In this document: positions 1 to 15,100 of the stretch, piece by piece
How the letters are laid out: each line of letters begins with the position of its first letter
Position numbering within the stretch: the first letter of the stretch is position 1
From: Sabellastarte sp. h YS-2021
Taxonomy: Eukaryota > Annelida > Polychaeta > Sabellida > Sabellidae
Reading direction: 5' to 3'
Assembly (NCBI GenBank): GCA_964017235.1
Contig: OZ024931.1
Location: 108,456,221 to 108,520,220, forward strand
DNA: 64,000 nt
Position numbers and translations under genes: made by a program
Notes under the pieces: model-generated
What the model saw: only the letters and a program-made list of their open reading frames with translations
Told to the model about the DNA's origin: nothing
Databases searched by the model: none

Positions 1-42
1 AAGTTGTAGCCATGTCATTATCTGTGAGACCTTTTTCTTCAG

Positions 43-172
43 GTGGATGAAGCACCTTATGGGGATGCCACAAAGGGATGGATACTAACTCACATATCAC
101 AGCTGAGTAATGTATTGACTGACAATGAGGACGTCATTATCACAGTGCAGGCTGGATTTATTGGCATTTGGG
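43..172 (+). CDS. Gene A exon 6 (end of DUF4874 core)
   Basis: The acceptor is ttcttcag and the donor is G|gtaaat. The exon enters in phase 0 and leaves in phase 1. It encodes VDEAPYGDATKGW and the strand VQAGFIGIWG. The following glutamate (first full codon of exon 7) sits where TIM-barrel hydrolases often carry a catalytic acid; that role is inference. It is the first exon of gene A in the window. Confidence 0.85.
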
Positions 173-3100
173 GTAAATGTAGTGTGTGCTGATTTGTGAT
201 TTAGTTGAGGATGTAGCATAGAATGTGGATGTGTAATAATCCAAGAAAATTAATATCAAGTGCAATACAATAGGGAAATTGCTGAAGTGACACAAATCTT
301 TATCACATTTTATCACAAGTAAAGACAACAAAATTCAAGTCCATAGGTTTCGGAGGATTATTTGTTGGTCTTTTCACTGCACTTACTTCCCAAAACTCTA
401 CAGTAATTTGCACCATAAATATAAAATCTTTAATTTGTAAAATTTTAGCTTTAGGTTTCTCCACTATTTTGGCATGGATTTTTATAAAACAATTCCAATT
501 ATAATTCAACTGTTATAGTGCTTAATCTCTGGCAGCTTATAAGGTGCAAGATATCCATAAGCCCGAGTCCTAAATCAGCTATCAGAGGACACAAAAGAGA
601 TCACCAAGCCATCTAGACATTTGGGAAACAAAGATGAATAACAGTTAGAACTTTAATTTCCTAAGCAAAACTGTTGTTGAAATGTTTCGCTGAGCAGTAT
701 ATGGAAAGAAAAAAAGTAGGAAACTTTTAAACCAATCTGTCCGGCCTACCGCACCTGATAATGTATAGAAGAGGTATACCAAGATAAGTATGGGTCAAGT
801 TATCTGGGGTCACCTGTGTGAGAATATTTGTACTCCAGTGCAGCTGTTTGAAAATGGAGTGATAGTCAATAGGAAACCAGTGTAAGGTTGTTGAAGATAG
901 GTGTGACATACACAAATGTGTTACTTCTAGTAGCCATCCTTGCAAGGCTATTCTGTATACACTGTAGCTTACACAACTCAAAGCATAAAATGCTTCTAAA
1001 TAATGCACTGCAATCATTAAGACGGCTACTAACCAAAGCATTTCCTGCCTTGATGGCAGGTTTCATGAGTAAGGAACTGTCTAACCCTCCTTAGCTCCCT
1101 CTGACAAAAGCAGCAGAAGTGCTGTAAATGTGCCTTTCTATAATGATATGGATAAGATATTTACATTATTTTTGTATTATTATTTATAAAACATCAGCAT
1201 TGGTTTATGAAAAAAAATCAGAATAATTTCTACATATACGGGTGCACTGAGGAATAAAGAAAATATTACCTGGTCTGTGTGTCCCAATGTTTAGGTCAAT
1301 TATGTTTCGTGGTGGATAATAAGATACAAACCCACACAAAAATGAATACATAAATATATATTAATATTTCTATATACAAGAGCTGAGATTCGATTTTGTA
1401 TTGGCATATTTTTAAATGTTCAGTAGCATATATTTATTAGGTATATTTATTATTATCTACAATTTATTAAACACCTATTCAACTGACACAAGGTTTCTTC
1501 AGACCAGTGTTGCACTCTGTCCTATTTAAAAAAATACCTTTGTGAGTAGGCCTTTTTCTCCCCTGATTTACAGGTGTCCTCTCTGTCCATTCATAAATTC
1601 TTCTTTTCAAGACTGATCATGAATTGGTGTTAAGTCTTCTTCTACAAGTGGTGATCGGGAGCAGGACATGAGACCTATCTTCTTGGTTGTATGGCTTATC
1701 TATTTGGTTGTAATTCAATGAGGTGTTTACTGCTCATAATGTTCTAGAATTTTTGGCCAGGACGGATCATAGGTTAGAGCCAACTTAAAAATCAGTTAGA
1801 TCTTATTTTGACTCGCTAATGTGAAACAGGGGCATTACCCACTGTTGAATTGTACATGGTCAATTTGATACTGAATCTCCAGCATAACGATATAAAGTCT
1901 TATGTTAAAAAGATTTAATTTATTTTTAGTTCTACTTGATCGTACATCCATTTGAAACATTTTCACACTTGTCACCCCAGAAAAAAAACATTATCCCACT
2001 CTGTAGTCTTTCCTCTGATTAGATGCTTGTGACCTATTCTTTTAACCCCTACCCATAAAGGTTGGGGTTATAGCTATCCCATGCGCCGGGGCTGTGGCGA
2101 CAGAGGGCATAGAATATGTGGGCATAAGATAACATTTAGAGATTTAGAGAGCATAAAATACTTTAAAAAGTTTATAATGCAGTTAGAGATAGTAAAATCA
2201 TTAGCTGTTCTTCATGCCCTCAGGAGAGTGGTATTACACCACCTACTTTGGAGATCCAAACTTCTTGGACTGGAGTGACCCAGACAATGTGAGAGGTCTG
2301 ACACCAGAAAACTGGCAGGACAGACATGATGTTCTCAATGCTCTACTGGACAGCATCCCACCCAACATGTAAGCTCTAAACTGAATCAAAAGGAACCTAT
2401 TCTTTACTCATCCCAGAAGTAAATAGTTACAACTGGAGGGACTGTTCATTTGTTCTAACACAAGCACACCTCGCAAATATACTCAACACAAATCGATTTG
2501 AGTTGATTAACCTTTTGCAGTGCTTTTTAAGGGGTGTGATGCAATTTCTATCAGAAAACAAATCACTCTTTTACATCAGTGAATCTGAGTAACTAACGAT
2601 GTCTCATAGTTTATTTTGTACAGATTTGAAGTGTAATGCCAAATTGTCATGTACAAAATTATACAAGTACAAATTATTTTATTTTTAATAAAAAGACTAT
2701 TCTGTGCTACATTTTACCAAGGAAACATGTTTGACCAAAGAAATATTTCCACTTTTATAATCTTGGATCATCTATATTTTTATTTATTTTCCATCATTAA
2801 ACTATTCATTATTGCTGAAAGAACTGTGCACTGGATATTTTGGCATTTGATACACACTTCCATTTGTTTTTAATATTTACTTGACATCCAGATCTTCTGA
2901 GAGTTAAATTGGTGAAATGTAAAATTTTAAATTCAACAAGTAGTTGTATTCCTTTGTAGTTTCATTACCATAGTAAAAATGAGACAGTATAATGTTTGTT
3001 GTCAGAATTCATTATTTTATGTAACCAACAAAGCTACACTCAGCTGTATTAATATCACATAAGAGATTAGCATATAAAATGTGAGAATAAGTGTTCTGCT

Positions 3101-6100
3101 TGCTATCAGTCATAATTACCATAGTGTAATATGAATAGTTCGTTCGATGGTTAGAACTCCTTACTCACAGTAACCACTAAAGCTGTATTAAAAATTTAAA
3201 TTTTATTTTCAACAGGACTAGATAGTCACTGACTATTGGGTTTACGTTAGGTTAGATTCATTATAAAGTTGCTATTTATATCTTCAAGCAATTAAAATAT
3301 TAGGCTGTAAGTATACTGGTGGCACATTTGCCTCAAGTCTCTTAGATTGCAGGTTTGAATATTGTTTGTGCCCCCCAAAGGAAAACCAGTCAATCCAGAG
3401 GCTTGCAGTGCAGAAGTAGAATCAAATAGTATGGACTATTTTCACCCCAGGCAATATGCTACATGGGTTAGCATGAAGTGGTTAATTGGCTATGTTTTCG
3501 GTGATGCAGAAAAAAAAACAAATAATATAATAACATATGTTTCGCAAACATGAAGGAACGAGTGATATCCGTAAGATTATATAAATGATATATACATAAC
3601 TTATCTGTTTTTGTTTAAATACAGTAGTATAAAATATTTGAAAAAGATCTGAATAAAGTGTTCATAAAGTGTGTTGATTAGTCTTTCATAAATATTTCTT
3701 CCTTATTTAGTTATTACACATATAGACGTGTCTTTTAATCTAGTATATCTAAAATTCATGAGTGATCTTTCCAAGAATCAATATGATCATGGAAAATGAA
3801 TTTGTTTCAGCAATATGTTATCGCGTCATTGCGCATAGGCTATCTCACCATCATAGAGTTCGTCATAAGTTTCAAATTGGAAATGTAAGTTACTGAATTT
3901 AACATATGTCAAAACAATCAATGGTGATATGTTTTATTGTGGCTTTGTATTGTTAATTAGTTTACATCTATGCAGCATTTTGTTGTTTTGTGTAAATTTT
4001 TGAAAATCACCCATCATACAAGCCTGTGTATAATCTGTAGAACTTTGGGTAGATATGGCTATTATAATTTGGCAGAACTGTGGCAGTGAGGTATCCAGTT
4101 ATCAAGTATCATCTACTGGATGATGAAATGCCAACACAAGAGGAAGATATGAAAGCAAGAAGCAAAAAGTACCGCATCAGTAAGTAAAGCTACCCAGTCC
4201 AGTCATATCAAAGCATGTACAATCAAGCCAAATACATATGTAAAGTTTTAGGGTGTATGGCATATATTTTAGATTCAATAGTCACCCTTAAAATATGTAA
4301 CAGCTGAGTTCCGTTGTCAAGAATTTGCTTCAATACTGCTGTGAGTTTGCACTCTGGGGTGAAATTGTGGAGACTATACAGTTGATGTTGTAATTCATTA
4401 ATTTTTGTTTTCATTTTAACATTTGCTCTGACCAGATTGGCTACAATTTGTCTCATCCACTAGTAGCAGTGTTATGACTTATTTATTCTGCCGTATGACT
4501 TATCTTTTGATCCTTTTCAAGACAAATCTGAGCATTTATTACTTATTTTGTTTAATCAGTGCTTTATTGAATTATTCACTGATTTTATTACCTTTAACAC
4601 TATGTTGAATGACTTATTTATTGAATTTGTCCTTGATTTCGGTACTGGAAGAGTAAATAGCAGTTTCAGGTCAGACAATGATTGATTGTGCCTATCTGTT
4701 TAACACACATTAGGTTACATCATGCAAGGAATTGGATTCAAACCCACAACCTATGAGGTTTGAGGCGAGAGTCCACTGTGCCATCAAGCTCCCTTTAAAC
4801 CCTATAATATCAAAAGTGCAATTCTTAATCTAATATGACATTTATAGTGTTTAACTGGAAACTACATTGTCAAAGGTGTTGTAATGCTGTAGCCTGAGTC
4901 AAAAACATTGGATATCTATGGACATGGAACTTATCTGCAACCATGGAGACACCAAGAAAGAACAGAAACTATATCCTTGGGAGAATAGGTAAGAGTTTAC
5001 TTTTGATCTGGAAGATGTAAGAGATCCCGTAGATCAGGTGTCATCAGGTTACCCATTCCATATGTAAGTTGCATCACAAGCAAATGCTATGTATGTACTA
5101 TTTTGTTTTGCTTAGGTAGCCACAATGACTGCTTTGTTTCCAGTCCTAATGATGTGGGGACATACTTGGACTTTGAGAAGGAATATCCTTACTTGCAGGC
5201 AGATCTTCTCTACTCTAACATTGGGGGAGAAACATGTAGAATAGATACTGAAACAGAGAGGTCTCGACATTTGTTTATTATTAAAGGCCTTTCATTAATA
5301 AGCACTGGGAATTGTGGTTAAAGTTCCTACATATTGGTAAAATATTGATTATATAGAAGGGTAATTCAAGGGATTTTTACCAGACCCTGAAGGAAATATT
5401 ACAAAAATCATATAAAATTCTGGAGCAAAACGTCCACACCACAAGATTTACAAAAATTCAACTTGCCATCCACTGAAGTTGAACAGTCTCTTTAGGCCTA
5501 TTCACACAGTTCTGTCAGTTGGTCCTAACACCTTATATTTGAACGTTGGTTCACAAACTTGTCCTTATTGCCCAATATGTTGACCTTATTTGTTGGTAGT
5601 GCACATTTAAAAATTAGCCATCCATGCAGCCACCCGCCCGTACCCCTACAGGGTGTACATTTTAATTTACGACATGAGAGCTTGTGACAGATTTTTTAAA
5701 AGCTTCTAAAATTCCACTACATGCTGGAAGCGTTGTCCTTGTGGTGAACATGTCTGACCTAAATACAAATGTTTAAAATGTCAAATACAATATGAGACAG
5801 AAGTCTTAAGTTTGGGCCTGAGACCAGGCTAATGTGCATGTTTGACAAATATTGAGCCTTGAAGAGGCTGTATGAAACCCTCATACACTGAACATTTACA
5901 AGTAACTTTTAGTCTTAAACTTAATATTGCTAAAACAACATGTGACCAGGGCTAGTGATATAGATAGAGATACCTGGCCTTAATAGTCATGAAACTTGCA
6001 ATGCCTGACCTATCTGACTAAATATTTGCATATATGCCTATGTCTATACATAAAATACTATTATTTAAACTCAACCAAGTATAAGTAAGGCTTTACAGTC

Positions 6101-9100
6101 AGCTCTTTTGTTCTCACTGGTACACTTCGAAAATAAGACAAGAAAATATTTCAAATTGAGCTAGTGATTGTAGAAGATGCTATCTTCGGGGCCTGGTTTT
6201 GTTTTCCTCAATTATGTCTTGTAACTAGAATGAAAAAAAAATTGAGATTTTTTAATTGTGAAAAGTTTCTTTGAAATGAAGAATTCTTTTACTAAAAAAT
6301 CCAACCAAATAGTTTAAAAAAATTTAAAGTATTATCTAATCTAATAAACTATAAAATGACTCATTAATTTTTAGACATTTATGTTCTAATGTGTTGACTG
6401 AGATGAGAGAACTGCATTATTCATACCTAAATCAAGCTTACAACCAAGATGTACTGGACATATGGAAGGAAGATGGCTGCTATGAAAACTTTCACAGAGA
6501 AATGGGATATAGACTGGTCTTGAAAAGCGTGAGTATAGTTATGAAATGTAAGTTTTCAAGTTAAATTGCAGTTTACCTGATAAAGTAGTGGCTACTGCAT
6601 AAATCATATCCTCTCTCTATGAAGAGCCTTGAGTCACCAGTTGTTTAATTGCTTTAATCTACATAAAACTTTTCCAGGGTTTGCAATCACAGGCTTGATC
6701 AGGTCTGGATGATTAGGTTTTATGTTTCCACTCATTCTTGCCACTCTTCAGCCATAACCAGTTTGAACTTCTTTTGATGGTTTCAGTCAGATTTCTGATG
6801 AGTGTTCATTTCAGTTCAGGAAGTGACCAAATAAGTTAAAAAGTATGACTGGGCAATGATAACACTACTATTGCGGAAAAATATTTATTTTATTATTGTT
6901 AGTATTGTTACAACACATATCTTCTTGTTAACTACTTAACATCTATAAAGTCTGCAAAGTTAAACTGCAATTAAATTGTAATGCAATTATGATGATATTG
7001 CTAAGATTAATGAAATACTTGACATAAAACCACTTGTGTAGAACTAAAATACTTAAAATATTGTATATGACGACATTACATGGGTTTATCGGAACCCCTT
7101 TCAAATTACAATCATAAAGCACACTTGCAAGTTCTTCTACATTCTACAGTATCATTACACTATTTACAGATTTTGCTTTTATTTGTTGGGCTGGCCCACC
7201 ACACTGCTAATACATAAACATACCATATAAATTACTGTATTTTATACAATAATACAATAAAAAGCCACCACTCAAATAGCAGTGTGATTTTAACCCTGGG
7301 AGGGAGGGTGGGGAAAAAGTTCTATAATCCTTGTGTGCAATATTTAAAAGTGGCGCCAAAAGCATTCAGCCACCTTATATAAGCATCAAACAGGCGTAAG
7401 AATACCAAAAATATAGCTCTTTAACCCAATAACAGTATAAAACTCGTCTTGTATGCGAGTTAAAACACTAAAGGCTTAAAAATTCATTATAAAAGAAGTT
7501 CCTGAAAAAGTTCCATAATCCTTGTGTGCAATATTTAAAAGTGGCGCCAAAAGTATTCAGCCACCTTATATAAGCATCAAACAGGCGTAAGAATACCAAA
7601 AATATAGTTCTTATTTACATGTAGGGGGGTCACAATTATAATATTAAGGTACCCCTGTAGGGGTCACTTCCATGGCCAACATAGCCATGTCTCCATTCTT
7701 TTCTTTCTAATACAATAGCCTGCCATTGGCACACAAATTGTAATGTTTTGGTTAATAGTTGAAAAAAAAAACCACATTGAATTGCAGTGGACAATACAAG
7801 ACCATTACGTGATTTTCAACAGAGATTATATTTTCAAAAATATTTTTAAAGTCCTTGGTTTCTGTGATGTCTTTTAAACAAGTAAACCAAAATATATATA
7901 ATAGAAAATTTGTTACCCTTACTACACGGTGCATGTACATCTTCTGATTAGTATTATATTCTTTTGCAGAAAATGAATTGTAGGACGTGTATATCTTAGT
8001 AATAAGTCAGTGGAGAGGTTGTATCCCCTCAATTGTTTCTAAAAACCATATAGACACAGTATTATTTATGAAGGCTATGAAACCAGTGGGTACGCAGATG
8101 ATTTGTGTAAGCACCACTGTCCAATATAACAATCTCTTATTTTCCCCATTCATATTAAAAAAACTCCTTATGCCCCATTTCCATATATGTGACTTACGGT
8201 AAGATGGGGTCTGCTATAACTAGTCCTGTTGAATAGTGGAAAGAGAACGTACAAAACATGTGACTTGTCCTGAATGTAATGGGGTGTGTAACCAAAACAT
8301 ACACCCTTATGATCTGCCGCTGATTGTTAAGTTTCATAAAGACTAGTTGCAATAACAGACCTTTATAACTTGTGCATTAATTGGTGGACTAATTTTCTCA
8401 TGGGACAAACTTACTTGGCTTCATTTATTTCCATGAAAGAGTGTACCAGAGTAATCTGGGCACCACAAAGATAAGTCGTAAAGCATTCCAAAATATTGAC
8501 CATATTTGGGAAAGAAATGCTCCACATAAAGTTCTTTTAACATGTATAAAAATTTTAATGATCATTTACAATTGCCGGCATTTCATTTGCAACCTTTAGA
8601 GGTGAAGTAAGAAGTTATTCAACCAATGAGTTAATGATCAGGACCACATTATCATGTGTTCAGGAGGCAAATTTGAGCTAGTTGAGTTATTACACATCCT
8701 TTAATCATTGTTAAAATTCAAATGTGTAAAACCTTCTTCAAGGCGTAATCTTTGATTATATCCAGCTCCAACTGATTTCTTTGGCAGGCCAGTCTACCAG
8801 ATGAAGTCCAATCAGGAGATGTGTTCTGTTTCACAGTAGTCATTGAGAATTTGGGATACGCTGCACCTATCAAAAACAAGGATGTGGAACTAATCTTCAG
8901 AGACACTGAAAGGTAGTAAAATGCTATAATTGGAGTGGGCTTCTATAATTAACTCCAAATTGTCTTAAATGTAGTACATTTTAATGGAGATGTCTATGTT
9001 AGTCTTTGTACCCAGAATTTGACCACTGTGGCTTCGTACAGGCAAAGCTTCCAGTTATGAGATATTACTTCACCCGACAGAAATTCCCCATCTCAACAGT

Positions 9101-12100
9101 ATGATAATAAAAGCAAGTATGTGTAAAAGTACATTATGGAAACTAAAAAAATAACTCTAATTACAGGAGCTGAGGATAAATGCATGTAAATGCAACATTC
9201 GTTAGCAGGTAAACTAATCTTCCTCTTTCAGGAGGAAATTAGGTAGATGAAATAAATCTGCTAAAATAACTTTGTGAACAAGGTTTCAAATAGCAGTTAT
9301 TTTTTGTGAAGAATGAACATGTGTATATTGAAAGCCAGTGAAAGAATAGAGTAGAATGATAGAAAATAGAGACAAATAATTTGTTCAAATATGTATCATG
9401 AAGCTTTACACTATATACTATTAATATTTACAAATAAAACATGTCTCTTCACACTTGCCTTACCAATACAACAACCTCAGCTCTTCTACAGTGAATGCTT
9501 CCTTTCATTTAGGCCCAGTTCTTGCTATTGGACCATCCCTTCTTGGAAAAGCAACACCTTAGATGATGTTCCCATTACTTTGGCTCAATATAAACTAGCC
9601 AAATTGTATCAAATGAAACAACTGCACATACAGTACAAAGAGTTCATCTTTGAGAAATATCATACAAGACAACTGGAATACATATTTCATATCTGCAAGG
9701 AACGTGTATTGCGTTAGCAATGTAGTAAGCCCAATAATCTATTGGTGGGATGGCTTTAAAATATCTTTCTTCATTGGACAGTTTCCAGTCGATCCCATTT
9801 TAAAATTTTGTCCTAAAATAGACAACATAGGTTGAATCATTGAAAACTTCACTGTGCTTTTGAAAATGTTTGAGGTGCTTTTAATTTTGGACAAATATAT
9901 TATGGGTGTAATCGAGAATTTAATCTGTTCTGTTTTTCAGTGGAACTCTCTTTAGTGCTGGTATTCCTGGAGTGGACATAAGGACTTGGCTGCCAGGAGA
10001 GACTGTCACAATTGAAGATGGTGTCACACTTTCAATTGGTCCTGGTACATATGAGGTATGGTTATATGACTACCAACCTTATTATGGCTGACACAAAGTT
10101 ACATATAATTGTGAGATTTAAACTTAGAATAAAAGAAAAGTCTTGTAGCAGAGTTGACAATTGTAGTTATGATGCAACAAGGTAAAATCGAAATATTTCC
10201 ACTTCAAAGCACCTAAATGAAAGAGATGGTATGTACTTTCAATTAACTTCCCCCTCCAATGACATAAGCATCATATAACTGTGTACACAGCATACGTTTC
10301 ACATAAAAAAATAGGGTTGTGGTTTTAATCGACAATAGATAATGATTGTGACCAGTATTCAAGATAAAAGGTTTAGTAAAGCAAACGAAAAATAAAATGA
10401 TTGGTGCTTGCAGAACATATACAAACAAGGTCATTGCTACCTTCGAGTTTTGAAAATTAGGCATATAATCACTGGCTGTTATCTCTGTGTGGGTTCGATT
10501 CCCCCAAGTAGCAATGCTGAAAGACTGCCCCAATATGACCAGGATATAACATGTTAAACTTTGAACTTTTACAGTATGAACATATCCCACTTGAAATGTT
10601 TTAAACTCTAATTCAGTTAGTCATTTTGTATTACTATAAGGAATGTGTCAGCTAAGCTTATGGCTTATATATTATCATCTTTTATATTCATGAAGAGCAT
10701 AACACATTTTCATATGCTTAAAAAGAATTATACTTATCACGATCTAATATTATAAAATGTATAATGTATGAAAGACTCTAACATTTCTTATTAACTGAGA
10801 ATACATTATGATTTTGTTACAAAACTGTACAATGTAGATAAACAGTTGAGATAATTTAGCATTGTCATTGTCAGGTACTTCTGGCTATAAAACCTGACAG
10901 TGGATTTGAAACAAGACAATATTCAGACTACAACATTCTGATGGCCAACCTGCAAGTTCCGGAGTATGCGACTGGTCTTAACAAACTTCTCCATACGATA
11001 CAGGTTTGGCGGTTGTTTTTACCTTGTAAATATCTGTTCAAGGTATTTGTCATGGCATGTCACAAGTTCACTGGCTAGACCCTCAAGTAATCATGTAATT
11101 GTCAAAGTTTGAAAATTCTGACTGATATTTGAAAGTCGTGGGTTTGAATCCTTCTTGTGGCAGATATAGGAGTATATGATATGGGGCAACTGACATTAAA
11201 CTGAATTGGTCATTTCTCAGCCCAAAAGGCCATAGTGATCAACACAGAATGGAAATGCTGCAAATTTGGTTATGGTAATTTTAATCCAGTTTTAATATCT
11301 ATATGACCATGTCACATGCAGGCATGCTCACAATACTCTTGATCTGCAAGAAAATATTTGGGATTGAAAAAACCAAGTGAAAATACAGGGGAATAAATTT
11401 TATGTGTCGATGGTTAGATTGAGTATAATATATTTTTTTATATAGTTAATGTATATATTTAAATTTTACTCCCAAGATGTTACTGTTTCATTTAACGACA
11501 TATGAAGTGACATATTTCAGATTCCTACTGAACAGGATTGCCAGTTTTCAAGCAGTATGCAATGTCCAAATGTGATTGAAAGTGATCCACAAGTTGAGAG
11601 TGTCTATGAACGTCGCTACTGTGGTTGGGGACACTGTGAGTTGATTTTATTATGTCCAAATATATAGCCAATGTCCCCGAATCTGGCTTAGTCCAGCTTC
11701 CACTTTAAATGTTTGCAATATGAGATACATACAGGTTGCCCTTTTAAAATAATAAAAGAAATATCATTAAAAAGAATTAGTTCTTATAAACACATTTTTG
11801 AAGGGGATTCATGCTCTTGAATTATTTTAAAATGTTACCACAAAATAGTGCATAGATTATAACACTAACTAAACAAATAAATAGACGCATTCTACTATAC
11901 AATATACTATCTGGTATTTTTCTAGTATTTCAACGTTTGTTTTCAAAAACATAGATTTAGCATACAGTGAAATATAGAAAACTAATCAATAGCTCTTAAT
12001 CATACCATATAAGGTGGAGACGATGGTATATAAAGTGAAGGCTGAGTATAGGGAATTCCTATGTACTTTGTTTTAGGTGAAGGTTTGGCTGTTGAAGAGT

Positions 12101-15100
12101 ACATAAAACCCTAATTTTGACCTTTATTGAATGACCTTACAGGTCAGGGAGCATGTTCCAGTTTTTCCATATTGAACCCGTCCTTTGAAGAGATAGGATA
12201 CTGGGAAAGTTATGGAGAGGGTGGGTTTGAATATACAACAGAGACAGCCTCACATGGTGTGCATTCCGTGAAGATTACAAATGGAGGTGCACTGCAAGTC
12301 TTCTTGTTTGAGCCAGGGTAATTGTATGTATTACATAATCAGTGAAACATATGGATTATAGAATAATAGATTATATAGGTATATCTATAGCATGTACTTC
12401 ATGTGTTTGACCACTGAAAATAGATCTCCTAGCCTTTATTATTCTGATCTATCAGTTATTATAACATGGTGACACATGACAAAATATAAATATCTAGGTT
12501 TATGTTTACATTTTGATTATCTGAGGAAACTTTTTTTATCTGTCGATCTCTTAACAGTCACACTTGAATACTGGGAGTATGGTGTGGGTTGGTGAAACAT
12601 GAAGACCTGCATTGTGAAATTCAGCTTAATCCGGGTATTTGAGCATTTATTTCATCCCCCTGGATAAACAACTGGTTAAAAATTTTTAATGAAAGAAATG
12701 TCAAATGCCTGCTAAACAAGTTCTCCTAAAATTAAAGGTAACCCATGCTATTTATGGAAATACACAATATCTCTTTTTGACAAATTCACCATTTCCTGGC
12801 CACACAGTTGTTATTTGTTCTTCAGACGTAGTTCTTTATGAGAATACAGACAACCCAACTTAATTTATGGAAACACATTTAAATATTGCTGGAATAATGA
12901 TCATTATTGAGAATGAAATATTCTCATGAAATATATGCAATATGATATGCATGACATATATCTTAGCAAAACTCCTGATTTTCCTGCTAGATAAACTTAT
13001 ATAATTATGCTTTTAAGCTTGAAAACAGCCTAATGTGACTACTTCATTTGCAACTTTCCAGGCTCTGAGAAGTCTACTGTACACTTACTTCCCACCTATG
13101 AGGTTTTGGCTTAAATTTCTACCTGTAATCATTAGCAGGAAAGTTGAGGGTTTAATAGATGCCCACTAGTTTGCAATGCAAAATATTAATAAACATTCAT
13201 TCACTGCTTTTCTCTTTCAACAAAACTTCTATTGTGATGTGGCAAATACAATGTCTTTGAAAGCAATGTTAAATAAAACCCAGATACATCAAATATACAT
13301 CCACCTTCTGTTTTGTATATTATGTGGCAAACAAGGCTAATGTACCGGCTTTCTGTCTTTTATTTTTATTTATTTATCCACAGAACCAGAGGCTTTACTG
13401 TTGAAGCTGACAGTAAGAATGAAGGAGTGACTGGAGAGTCTGGGATCTATTACAGTATCTACTGTGATGTCAAGGTTAACACAATAGCCTATACACTTTG
13501 TACTGTATCATATAAAGTTATGTACACTCAGAAATGTCAAAAGTATACCTGGTCATGTGCGGGAGGCAGGTTTGATTGTTTCCAATTAAAACAAACCTAG
13601 CGGGGGTACAAATTTTGAAAGATTAACCAAAGCCTACAAGTCACACTTAACAGATCATAATACAAGTTACTATATTCAAATATGATATTTGGGCAACGTA
13701 CTTTTATCAAAAAAAATAAATCTGCGTTAATACAGTCTGAGAAGTCCCTCAATAGTACCTTGTTCCTTTGAAGTGGTCCTTACCTTATAAACAGGAACAG
13801 CTTTTTCAGTAAAACACTGAACTTGTGTTAGCTTGTGTTACCCAGCTACCAAGTACCAATTTCAAAATGTTTCTACACAAAATGCATGCCACTAAGGGCC
13901 TTTAAGCTTTAGAGATAGGAGTGCCCGTAGTGAGTGGGGCCTGCTATTTACCACAGTGATATAAGTTCACATTATTTGGAAAACACCTTATCATAAACAA
14001 ATACAATATAATACAGGGAACATCACAATACAAAACAACATAGAGAACATGAAAATACAAATTTTATACAGAGAACAACACACATAAAATTAATACTACA
14101 AATACATGACACAATATGATAAAATGCAGTGAGCACACTGTGGTCGCTGAAGAATTTCGGATCTCTTAGGACAAGCAGTTCAAAAATTAAACTTCACTAA
14201 AACTTGCATTTACACATTCAATAGAATCTAATGTAAATATACAGTACAGATATTTATATCCTTTATTGTGTTACAGTAACCCTCAATATTAGTCCACATT
14301 GTTAATTTTAAAATTTAACCACATTAGGAATAGATTTATTGATAAAATTAACCCTTTCACTATTAACTTTGTTACTTTAATATTATTTTCTCTTTTGAAA
14401 CTGTATAAAGTTAGTACATAGATATACCAGTAAATGTTTTTCGTTCAACAACATTTCAATATCAACACTTACTTAATAAATTAACCATAGTTACAACTGA
14501 TATGGTGATACAAGTTAACCCTTTCACTGTTAACTTTATTACATCAATATCCTTGTTTTTGCAGTATAAAGTTAGAGCATTGCATGAAATTAATATCTGT
14601 CTGACCAACCTTTTAATATCAACCCTAACCAAGTTTTCATAAACATGGAGACTACCAAATATTTAGAGCTTGGCTAAATATTCAGAAGCCAACTAAGAAG
14701 GTTCTTCTGAATCTCAAAGTCGATGTAACATATAGTTTTTAAGACTTCTAATATTAAGGAGGCTACTAGGTAAATAGAAAGGTTTTGTTCAAATATGCCT
14801 CTGATGTTCGACCTCACGATTTACATCAAAATAAAATGTAAACACGTTAGTCAGTTTAAACAGTGCATAGGGTTGAGTTCATTTTCAATGAAGAACTGTT
14901 TTGAAATATACTAAATTTTATATAAAACAAAACTGTTAACTATGAACAAAAGCTATTTGATGTCATATATTTTACATTATCAGCTTGTAGATGGGTCCTG
15001 GCTGTATGGTGAGACAGCTGATTTTGAAGTTGGAAACAGTGAGTGGCATACCAGACTACTTCAAGTGAATGCTGAACAGGTAGTGAGTTTAGTATATAAA

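Noticed and set aside
10243-10590. 115-codon minus-strand frame in gene A intron 12
   Set aside because: No motif and AT-rich composition; overlaps a B-box-like GGGTTCGATTCCCCC that is more likely SINE debris.
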